Positions 1 through 5,133 of a stretch of DNA of 15,657 nt are shown in pieces. Origin of the DNA: Alphaproteobacteria bacterium (lineage in GTDB: Bacteria > Pseudomonadota > Alphaproteobacteria > Rickettsiales > UBA998); contig JAKFYP010000060.1 of assembly GCA_021730835.1 (NCBI GenBank), positions 1 through 15,657 on the forward strand, read 5' to 3'. The position numbers and the translations under genes were made by a program. Positions within the stretch are counted from its first letter, which is position 1. Every line of letters starts with the position of its first letter. The notes under the pieces are model-generated. The model saw only the letters and a list, made by a program, of their open reading frames with translations. It made no database searches and was not told the DNA's origin.

Positions 1-462
1 GCGGCGGCACAAGAAATCAGTCCTGAGCCTGCGCCGCCGCCGCTTAAAATTCTGGTGGTGGACGATGATAGCACGGATAGGAGGGCGTATCAGGCTGGCT
101 TCAGGCAATTGCAGGAGGGTGGGGGGCGACTGGATCCGGTGCTGGTAAGTTCGGCGGCGGAGGCGCTGGCGGAAATCCGAAAAGGCGGCGTGCATGCCGT
201 ATTGCTCGATGAAAACATGCCGGGCATGAGTGGCACGAACATGCTCGATGTTGCCAGAGAGGAGGGGTTAAGGCTGCCGCGGGTGATGATTGTCACCGGC
301 AATCCTGAGCTTGTTGCAAGGGGGGAATATGGGCCGAATCACATCCCCGTCGCCTCAAAGCTCAGGGATTTTCCGGGGTTTGGGCATCCGGGCAACCGCA
401 TTACCCAATTTGTGCTCAATCCGGGCGGGCCGGAGGTGGTCGCCGGGGCGGTTCGTCACTAA
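1..462 (+). CDS. C-terminal receiver (REC) domain of a two-component protein, 5' end outside the window
   Basis: The frame is open from base 1, so the gene begins upstream. The first visible residues are an Ala/Pro-rich linker, followed by the first strand of a CheY-like receiver (KILVVDDD). The acidic cluster is at 61-69. The expected phospho-acceptor Asp is at 208-210, in LLDENMPGMSG. The conserved Thr is in MIVTGNP (295-297) and the conserved Lys in ASKLRDF (358-360). All four receiver landmarks are present in normal order and spacing, so it probably takes phosphate from a histidine kinase. The receiver is the last domain and no DNA-binding domain follows. This fits a hybrid histidine kinase tail or a single-output receiver joined to an upstream module. 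A GTG at 55 could be proposed as a start, but it lies inside the first strand and would cut the fold, so the longer partial reading is preferred. The Lys is not followed by the usual Pro, and the end of the domain is short. Partner and output are unknown. Confidence 0.8.
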   Translation, partial: AAAQEISPEPAPPPLKILVVDDDSTDRRAYQAGFRQLQEGGGRLDPVLVSSAAEALAEIRKGGVHAVLLDENMPGMSGTNMLDVAREEGLRLPRVMIVTGNPELVARGEYGPNHIPVASKLRDFPGFGHPGNRITQFVLNPGGPEVVAGAVRH

Positions 463-488
463 TCCGCTGACAGGTTCATGAAGTTCTT

Positions 489-2537
489 TTATATATCCGC
501 ATAAATCTTTTTCTCAGCCTTGCCGCCGGGATGCGTCACCGCGCCGGTTGCCGCCGGGCCGACCGTTTGCGCGTATTTCCAGAGCGTCCCCGAAGTATAT
601 TCATGCTCGCGGGGCTGCCATTGCTGGCGGCGACTCTCAAGCTCCGCCTCGCTCAGCGCCACCTCAATCGTGCGCGCCTCGGCGTCAAGCCTGATCATAT
701 CGCCGTCTTTAAGCAAGCCGATTGCCCCGCCCGAAGCCGCTTCCGGGCCGACATGGCCGACGCAGAAACCCCGTGTCGCCCCGGAGAAGCGCCCGTCGGT
801 GATCAGCGCGACCCTATCGCCCGTGCCCTGCCCGTAAAGCGCCGCCGTGGTCGCCAGCATCTCGCGCATACCGGGGCCGCCGCGTGGGCCTTCGTTGCGG
901 ATCACCAGCACCTCGCCTTCCTTGTATTGCCGTTTTTCAACTGCCGCAAAGGCGTCTTCCTCGCACTCGAACACCCGGGCCGGGCCTTCAAAACGCAACT
1001 GCTTCATCCCGGCGACTTTGACAATTGCTCCCTCGGGCGCAAGATTGCCCTTGAGCGTCACCACCCCGCCAGTCGGCGTAATCGGGTCGTCATGCGCACG
1101 GATGACGGGTTGCGAAGTAGCCCTCTCCCTTTGGGAGAGGGTTGGGTGAGGGTCTTCATATTCTTTGATATAATGCTCGATTGGATGCGCCGTTCCGGTT
1201 TCGATGATCTCACCATTCCTGCGACTGACTATTAGCGAGGCATTACCGGCCAGACGATCCTTGGCTTCTCCCGACTCAATGTACTTTCTTGAATCATAAA
1301 AGAAAACCCAGCCAAAATCTTTCTCTATCGTTTCTTTTTCCTGTAGCATGACAGGTATGCCGTCTTGCTGCTCCATGGAAAGCAAGTAACGCGATATGAT
1401 GCCATACGCCTCGTTAAAGCTTATATTTCCCGTTTGTCCGTAGGACCGCCACGCTAGTCCCTTCACATTCTCCGCCACCGTCTTGCCGGTCACGGTCAGG
1501 CAATCGCCGTGGATATAGCCACCGTCGAGCAAGGTTTTCATGACCATCTGGATGCCACCCGCCTCGAACATATCCTTGGCCAGATACCTCCCGCCCGGCT
1601 TGAGATCGGCCAGATACGGCGTGCGGTGGAAAATCTCCCCGACATCGTGAATATCGAGGGCGATGCCGCATTCATGAGCGATAGCGGGCAGATGCAGCGC
1701 CGCATTGGTCGAGCCGCCGGTTGCGGCGACCACGGCGGCGGCATTCTCCAGCGCCTTGCGGGTGACGATATCGCGGGGGCGGATTTTCTCGCTCAGCAGG
1801 TGCATGACCGCCTCGCCGGAGTCGAACGCATAGGCGTCACGCGATTCATACGGCGCGGGCGCACCGGCTGATCCGGGAAGCGCCAGCCCGATTGCCTCGG
1901 AAACGCAGGCCATCGTGTTGGCGGTAAACTGCCCGCCGCACGACCCGGCGGAGGGGCAGGCCACCTGCTCGAGCGCGTGGAGGTCTTCATCGGAAAGATT
2001 CCCGGCTGAATGCTGACCGACCGCCTCGAATACGTCCTGTACGCTGACTTCCCGGCCCCGGAAATGTCCCGGCAGGATCGAGCCGCCATACATAAACACG
2101 CTCGGCACATTGAGGCGCACCATCGCCATCATCAGCCCCGGCAGGGACTTATCGCATCCGGCCAGACCTACCAGCGCATCGTAGCAATGCCCGCGCATGG
2201 TGAGTTCCACCGAATCGGCGATGACCTCCCGCGATACCAGCGAGGATTTCATGCCCGCATGACCCATCGCAATACCGTCGGTGACGGTGATCGTGGTAAA
2301 CTCGCGGGGCGTGCCCCCGGCGGCGGCCACGCCCTTCTTGACCACCTGCGCCTGCCGTCCCAGCGAGATATTGCACGGCGCCGCCTCGTTCCAGGTCGTC
2401 GCCACACCGATAAGCGGCTGGTTTATCTGCTTTTCACCCAGCCCCATCGCATAGAGGTAGGAGCGATGCGGCGCACGGCTCGGCCCCTCGGTGACGTGTC
2501 GGCTGACCAGCCTGGATTTTCCATATGTTTTGGTCAT
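489..2537 (-). CDS. ilvD: Dihydroxy-acid dehydratase with an in-frame inserted domain
   Basis: IlvD dehydrates 2,3-dihydroxy-3-methylbutanoate (and the methylpentanoate) to the 2-keto acid in valine, leucine and isoleucine synthesis. It is cytosolic and uses an Fe-S cluster. Family hallmarks are clear: Cys55 (APCN), Cys128 (GCDKS) and Cys200 (GSCGGQ), three cysteines as in the [2Fe-2S]-type members; TDGIAMGHAGM near 86-96; HGDCLTVTGKT near 343-352; KGNLAPEGAIVKVAG near 496-510; and the catalytic-Ser loop DGRFSGATRG at 581-590. At 682 residues it is about 110 longer than usual. The excess is one block, residues about 369-476, between the two domains (see separate entry). Removing it joins WRSYGQ directly to PVIRAHDDPI, a normal IlvD junction. 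The frame is intact on both sides and every key residue remains, so I call it a gene rather than a pseudogene, though activity is not assured. The start ATG has no strong Shine-Dalgarno. There are no ilv neighbours. Confidence 0.93.
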   Translation of the reverse strand: MTKTYGKSRLVSRHVTEGPSRAPHRSYLYAMGLGEKQINQPLIGVATTWNEAAPCNISLGRQAQVVKKGVAAAGGTPREFTTITVTDGIAMGHAGMKSSLVSREVIADSVELTMRGHCYDALVGLAGCDKSLPGLMMAMVRLNVPSVFMYGGSILPGHFRGREVSVQDVFEAVGQHSAGNLSDEDLHALEQVACPSAGSCGGQFTANTMACVSEAIGLALPGSAGAPAPYESRDAYAFDSGEAVMHLLSEKIRPRDIVTRKALENAAAVVAATGGSTNAALHLPAIAHECGIALDIHDVGEIFHRTPYLADLKPGGRYLAKDMFEAGGIQMVMKTLLDGGYIHGDCLTVTGKTVAENVKGLAWRSYGQTGNISFNEAYGIISRYLLSMEQQDGIPVMLQEKETIEKDFGWVFFYDSRKYIESGEAKDRLAGNASLIVSRRNGEIIETGTAHPIEHYIKEYEDPHPTLSQRERATSQPVIRAHDDPITPTGGVVTLKGNLAPEGAIVKVAGMKQLRFEGPARVFECEEDAFAAVEKRQYKEGEVLVIRNEGPRGGPGMREMLATTAALYGQGTGDRVALITDGRFSGATRGFCVGHVGPEAASGGAIGLLKDGDMIRLDAEARTIEVALSEAELESRRQQWQPREHEYTSGTLWKYAQTVGPAATGAVTHPGGKAEKKIYADI
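1110..1433 (-). other. In-frame insertion in ilvD encoding a YrhB/Imm35-like domain plus a palindromic repeat
   Basis: Residues about 369-476 of the ilvD product have no counterpart in the dehydratase family. From residue 371 they read as a complete small domain: a helical start (NISFNEAYGIISRYLL), then DFGWVFFYDSRKYIESG, LAGNASLIV, NGEIIETGTA and HPIEHYIKEYE. The Trp-Phe-Tyr motif, the LAGNxP-like turn, the GEI..TGTA strand and the PIEHYI..YE helix match my memory of the YrhB / Imm35 family (E. coli YrhB; predicted immunity proteins in polymorphic-toxin loci). The DNA for the domain is visibly AT-richer than the ilvD sequence on both sides. After the domain come about 15 residues, including PHPTLSQRER, that are the translation of a palindromic repeat. 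The length is a multiple of three and no stop interrupts it. Ile372 (ATA) stands where a free-standing family member would have its start Met. That the domain arrived as a separate gene is inference. Edges are uncertain by a few codons. Confidence 0.75.
1121..1154. repeat. GC-rich palindromic repeat inside ilvD
   Basis: A perfect 9-bp stem, CCCTCTCCC (1121-1129) and GGGAGAGGG (1133-1141), with a 3-base loop, followed by TTGGGTGAGGGTC. This arrangement is a common intergenic repeat in many proteobacterial genomes. Here it is read through in frame and contributes DPHPTLSQRER to the ilvD product. It sits at the 3' edge of the inserted domain. Confidence 0.8.
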
Positions 2538-2724
2538 AAATGAGATTTCTGATTAGTAAAATCGGGCTATGCAGGTTACGCCCATATGCACCAGATATCG
2601 TGTATGGGGTTTTTTTAGCGGGGACGGGTTCGACTTGCAAGGCCTGTTCGTGAGGTGATAGAAAAGTGTTCCTCCGGAACGTGGGGTTCGGCGGCTAGAT
2701 CGGAAGGTAAGCTCATCGAGATAT
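2538..2724. other. Gene-free stretch upstream of ilvD
   Basis: No convincing gene. It should hold the ilvD promoter on the minus strand, but no clear -35/-10 pair stands out. A short palindrome, GTTCC-tcc-GGAAC, lies at 2668-2680. A 60-codon plus-strand open frame beginning at 2655 runs through this and the following hairpins. It has no family resemblance and no ribosome site and is taken as chance. Confidence 0.5.
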
Positions 2725-2803
2725 ATAGCCGATTTACTTGTGTGACTGCACATCAATCAAATCGGCTATCGCCCGCGACTGCGGGCGCGCCGCCTATGCG
2801 GCG
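2725..2803. repeat. Cluster of three adjacent inverted repeats
   Basis: Three stem-forming units lie end to end. The first is a perfect 11-bp inverted repeat, ATAGCCGATTT (2725-2735) with AAATCGGCTAT (2759-2769), with a 23-base loop. The second is GCCCGC-gact-GCGGGC (2771-2786). The third is CGCCGC-ctat-GCGGCG (2788-2803). The compact series looks like an interspersed palindromic element or a structured RNA rather than a single terminator. No copy is seen elsewhere in the window, so repeat status is inferred from structure only. Confidence 0.5.
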
Positions 2804-2809
2804 TAACCG

Positions 2810-2840
2810 ACTTTATTTTTCTTTTGGGGAAGAATAAAGT
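2810..2840 (-). terminator. AT-rich hairpin, candidate terminator of the membrane protein gene
   Basis: A 12-bp stem (2810-2821 with 2829-2840, one G-T pair) has a 7-base loop and lies about 40 bases beyond the stop codon of the minus-strand gene at 2880-3260. The stem is AT-rich and lacks a clean T tract beyond it, so terminator function is only plausible. Confidence 0.4.
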
Positions 2841-2879
2841 CAAAAGACGATTGTATAGCACGGTAGCTGTAATCGGCGG

Positions 2880-3260
2880 TTACCGCCAGCGCCCTGGATT
2901 TTCAGGATCGGCTTCACGCTGCGAGATGAAAACGACTGCGACCAGCGCCACAGCGTTGGCAATGGTAAACCACATATCCGGCCCTTTCAAATCGAATAGC
3001 GCGGGTGCAATGGCGAACAGGGCGGCTACCGATAAATCTACCATCAGATGCAGCTTGTAGGGAACCAGTTTAAACAGGCCAAGGTGATAGTTGGTCAGCA
3101 GGGCGCTGATGATTGCAGCCACGCCGACCGCTGTCCATAGTGTCATGGCATAGGGAGAAGAGTCACCCAGCCCTAACAGGCGCGGCACGACGATCAAGGC
3201 GATACCGGCAAGGTAATCGACAATGCCATGCAGAGCCGGGGTAACAAAACGGATTGGCAT
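2880..3260 (-). CDS. Small four-helix membrane protein, SPW-repeat-like
   Basis: The product is 126 residues with four evident membrane segments: near 5-28 (VTPALHGIVDYLAGIALIVV), 37-60 (MTLWTAVGVAAIISALL), 71-92 (HLMVDLSVAALFAIAPAL) and 95-115 (MWFTIANAVALVAVVFIS). It ends in a charged tail. The pattern recalls the SPW-repeat family of small inner-membrane proteins, but I am not sure of the assignment and no catalytic motif is visible. The chosen ATG (3258-3260) has AGGA eight bases upstream. A longer reading from 3311 would begin inside a terminator hairpin and is rejected. It lies 86 bases downstream of the AhpD-like gene on the same strand, but a strong terminator separates them, so expression may depend on read-through or on a promoter I cannot see. 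Confidence 0.7.
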   Translation of the reverse strand: MPIRFVTPALHGIVDYLAGIALIVVPRLLGLGDSSPYAMTLWTAVGVAAIISALLTNYHLGLFKLVPYKLHLMVDLSVAALFAIAPALFDLKGPDMWFTIANAVALVAVVFISQREADPENPGRWR

Positions 3261-3272
3261 ATCGTTATCCTG

Positions 3273-3312
3273 AAAAAAATTGGTGAAGGGCTGGCAGAAA
3301 AAGCCCTTCACC
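3273..3312 (-). terminator. Rho-independent terminator after the AhpD-like gene
   Basis: On the minus strand a perfect 11-bp stem (GGTGAAGGGCT with AGCCCTTCACC, 3302-3312 and 3282-3292) with a 9-base loop is followed at once by AATTTTTTT. This is a textbook intrinsic terminator. The T run ends about 12 bases before the start codon of the next gene on the same strand. Confidence 0.85.
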
Positions 3313-3319
3313 CAGTTAG

Positions 3320-3348
3320 AACCGGTTGTTTTATATTATTGACCGGTT
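3320..3348. repeat. Inverted repeat over the AhpD-like stop codon
   Basis: AACCGGT (3320-3326) and ACCGGTT (3342-3348) form a perfect 7-bp stem with a 15-base AT-rich loop. One arm overlaps the stop codon of the gene ending at 3347. It stands just before the intrinsic terminator and may help stabilise the mRNA 3' end. Confidence 0.5.
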
Positions 3349-3895
3349 ATGCCGCCTTGCTGACCGAACTGGTGCTGACTAGCGGGAAATCAATCTCCGT
3401 ACCCGCAACGTGATTGAAATAGTTAGTGAAGAGGTTGAGCGAAACCACCGCAACAATCTCAAGGATTTCTCCGTCATTGTATCCGGCCTTGCGTACCGTT
3501 TCCACGTCAACATCAGAAACATTCCCCCGCAAATCAACGATTTTACGGGCGAATGTCAGTGCCGCCTGCGTTTTGGCATCGGAAGAACGGGCATTGAGAT
3601 TCTTCGTTAGTTCACTCTCTTCAACCTGCTGTTTTTTGCCCAGCATGGTATGCGCCGAGGCGCAGTAATCGCAGTGGTTAGCACCTGCCACCGTCAACGC
3701 AATCTGCTCGCGCAGAGCAGCGGAAAGTGAAGTTTCCGCCAGTGCGCTCGCAGCACCCAGATAAAAGCCGAATACGGCGGGGGAGTGAGCAAACGTGGTA
3801 AAGATATTCGGCGTTGCACCAAGCATCTTTTTCACCGAATCGAGCTGTTCCTGCGCTTTTTTTCCGGGATTTAGATTGGGATGAATACGGGGCAT
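3347..3895 (-). CDS. Carboxymuconolactone decarboxylase / AhpD-like peroxidase-related protein
   Basis: The product is 182 residues. The core motif is Glu63 in LREQIALTVAGAN, then HCDYCASAH with Cys75, Cys78 and His82, the CxxC..H proton-relay arrangement of AhpD-like members of the carboxymuconolactone decarboxylase superfamily. Such proteins act as alkylhydroperoxidase-type thiol enzymes in the cytosol. The substrate here cannot be read from sequence. The early TPNIFTTFAHSPAVFGFYLGA segment is typical of the peroxidase-related subgroup. The start at 3893-3895 has GGAGG five bases upstream. An ATG four codons earlier overlaps that ribosome site and is rejected. It is divergent from a TetR regulator with a palindrome between, so repression and induction by that regulator is the natural guess. 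An intrinsic terminator follows. Confidence 0.87.
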   Translation of the reverse strand: MPRIHPNLNPGKKAQEQLDSVKKMLGATPNIFTTFAHSPAVFGFYLGAASALAETSLSAALREQIALTVAGANHCDYCASAHTMLGKKQQVEESELTKNLNARSSDAKTQAALTFARKIVDLRGNVSDVDVETVRKAGYNDGEILEIVAVVSLNLFTNYFNHVAGTEIDFPLVSTSSVSKAA

Positions 3896-3924
3896 AAAAA
3901 CCTCCATGCGACGTGTTGAATTTT

Positions 3925-3942
3925 GTAAACCATTTGGTTTAC
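3925..3942. promoter_or_regulatory. Palindromic operator candidate for the divergent TetR regulator
   Basis: A perfect 8-bp inverted repeat, GTAAACCA-tt-TGGTTTAC, sits in the 129-base gap between the AhpD-like gene and the tetR-type gene. A weaker related palindrome, CTGT-tt-ACAG, lies at 3964-3973. Size, symmetry and position fit a TetR-family binding site. On the minus strand a TTGACA (3973-3978) could be a -35 element for the AhpD-like gene, but a matching -10 is not clear. Confidence 0.6.
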
Positions 3943-4024
3943 TGCATAATCACTAGTCCAATCTGTTTACAGTGTCAAGGAAATCTGCTAAGGCATAAGA
4001 AATAAAAAATAACAAAGGCTTGTG

Positions 4025-4582
4025 ATGATGGTGACTGCCAAGCAGGAAAGCATTATCCGGCAGTCTCATGAGGTGTTTGCCCGGTATGGTTTCCAGACGA
4101 CCTGCGTAGACCGGCTGCTGGAGGATACGGGGATTTCCAAACGTACGCTCTATAAATACTTTCGTTCTAAGGAAGCATTGGTGGCGGCGACGGTTGAGTA
4201 TTACAACCAATTGTCGTTGCAGCAGCTCAATGAGGAGATTCAAAGGCGGGCAGGCAACCCCAGAGAACAGGTGCTGGCGATTTTCGATCTCAAGGAGAAG
4301 GCGCTCAGGTTAGGCGATTTTTCCGGCTGTCTCGCTATGAACGCTAAAATGGAATATGATGGCAAGCATCCCGAGATTGAAGCGGTATGTCTGCACTTCT
4401 TTACCCGCCTGCGTGAAATGATAATAGATCTGTGCGAGGAAGGCGGATATTCCGAGGCCGGTTTGTTGGCTACCAAGCTGATGATCCTGCTCGACGGGGC
4501 AATCGTTTACGGGCGTGCTACGCGTGATCCGGGCATTATTGCCACCGCCCGTAAAATGGCCGATGCTATGCTGGCGGCGTGA
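4025..4582 (+). CDS. TetR/AcrR-family transcriptional regulator
   Basis: The product is 185 residues, usual for the family. The N-terminal helix-turn-helix lies near residues 25-46: VDRLLEDTGISKRTLYKYF followed by RSKEALV, the standard TetR recognition-helix signature. The C-terminal helices hold a GDFSGCLAMNAKMEY segment, like the GCL-type ligand domain in regulators of small oxidative or drug-response loci. The start is taken at the first ATG, with AAAGG six bases upstream. A GTG one codon earlier and an ATG one codon later are equally readable. It is divergent from the AhpD-like gene and has a candidate operator in between, so it probably represses that gene and itself. The inducer is unknown. 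Confidence 0.9.
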   Translation: MMVTAKQESIIRQSHEVFARYGFQTTCVDRLLEDTGISKRTLYKYFRSKEALVAATVEYYNQLSLQQLNEEIQRRAGNPREQVLAIFDLKEKALRLGDFSGCLAMNAKMEYDGKHPEIEAVCLHFFTRLREMIIDLCEEGGYSEAGLLATKLMILLDGAIVYGRATRDPGIIATARKMADAMLAA

Positions 4583-4681
4583 GTATGTAAAAAGTGGCCT
4601 GCTGGTTTCTGATCGTGAAAATACAAGTTCAAAGAGTCAGGAGTTTGATACGGGGGGTGTAGTCTGGCACTTGCCCTGCCG

Positions 4682-5128
4682 ATGATTTTTTTGTCCATGT
4701 GCGTGCTGATACCCATCGCCGGAACGGAAATGGAGGGGTGGAAACTGGAGCGGAAATATCAGCGCATTGACCATCCGCAACATACGCAGCGTATTTTCAT
4801 CACCCATAAGATGGCTAACTTCTCCAATGGGGACGAATGCGATTTCCGCTATTTCGAGGCGCGCTCTTATAAAATTGAAGACAAGGAAAAGATTGCCGCC
4901 TTTTATCAGGGTCTGAAGGTGTCCCTGCATGGATACAACGGTCATATTGATCCTGTATTGATCGGATTTTATTTCTCCGAAGAATATGAACGATTTACGC
5001 CTAATCCGTTAGGCCAAAAATGGTTGGCCAAAGCACGGCGCAAAGCATCCGGGCCGTTTTATATCCTAACGGCTGGAATTGGTGGTTCGGATAATGCGCC
5101 GCCTTGGGTGGACTGGCGCTGTGTTTGA
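4682..5128 (+). CDS. Unrecognised small protein with a hydrophobic N-terminus
   Basis: The product is 148 residues from the ATG at 4682. The first 15-16 residues are hydrophobic (MIFLSMCVLIPIAG), and the open frame upstream adds more (SLALP), which suggests a signal anchor or signal peptide with the start slightly upstream at a non-ATG codon. No good Shine-Dalgarno precedes either choice. The rest is soluble and rich in aromatic and charged residues (GDECDFRYFEARSYKIED, GFYFSEEYERFTPNPLG, WVDWRCV). I do not recognise a family. It follows the TetR gene by 99 bases and ends six bases from the convergent edd stop. Base composition is close to the tetR region and lower in GC than edd. It may be a real accessory gene, but a damaged 5' end cannot be excluded. 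Confidence 0.55.
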   Translation: MIFLSMCVLIPIAGTEMEGWKLERKYQRIDHPQHTQRIFITHKMANFSNGDECDFRYFEARSYKIEDKEKIAAFYQGLKVSLHGYNGHIDPVLIGFYFSEEYERFTPNPLGQKWLAKARRKASGPFYILTAGIGGSDNAPPWVDWRCV

Positions 5129-5133
5129 TCCGG

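Noticed and set aside
1110..1433. Intein or intron in ilvD
   Set aside because: There is no splicing-type Cys/Ser start, no terminal His-Asn, no Hint or endonuclease motif, and no group I/II intron features. The insert reads as a small immunity-type domain plus a repeat.
489..2537. ilvD as a pseudogene
   Set aside because: The frame is open throughout, all three cysteines and the catalytic loop are present, and the insertion is in frame at a linker.
2655..2837. Plus-strand 60-codon frame upstream of ilvD
   Set aside because: It runs through several hairpins and lacks a ribosome site and any family resemblance.
2880..3311. Longer start for the membrane protein at 3311
   Set aside because: It would begin inside a terminator stem and add a peptide translated from the hairpin and T tract; the ATG at 3260 has a proper ribosome site.
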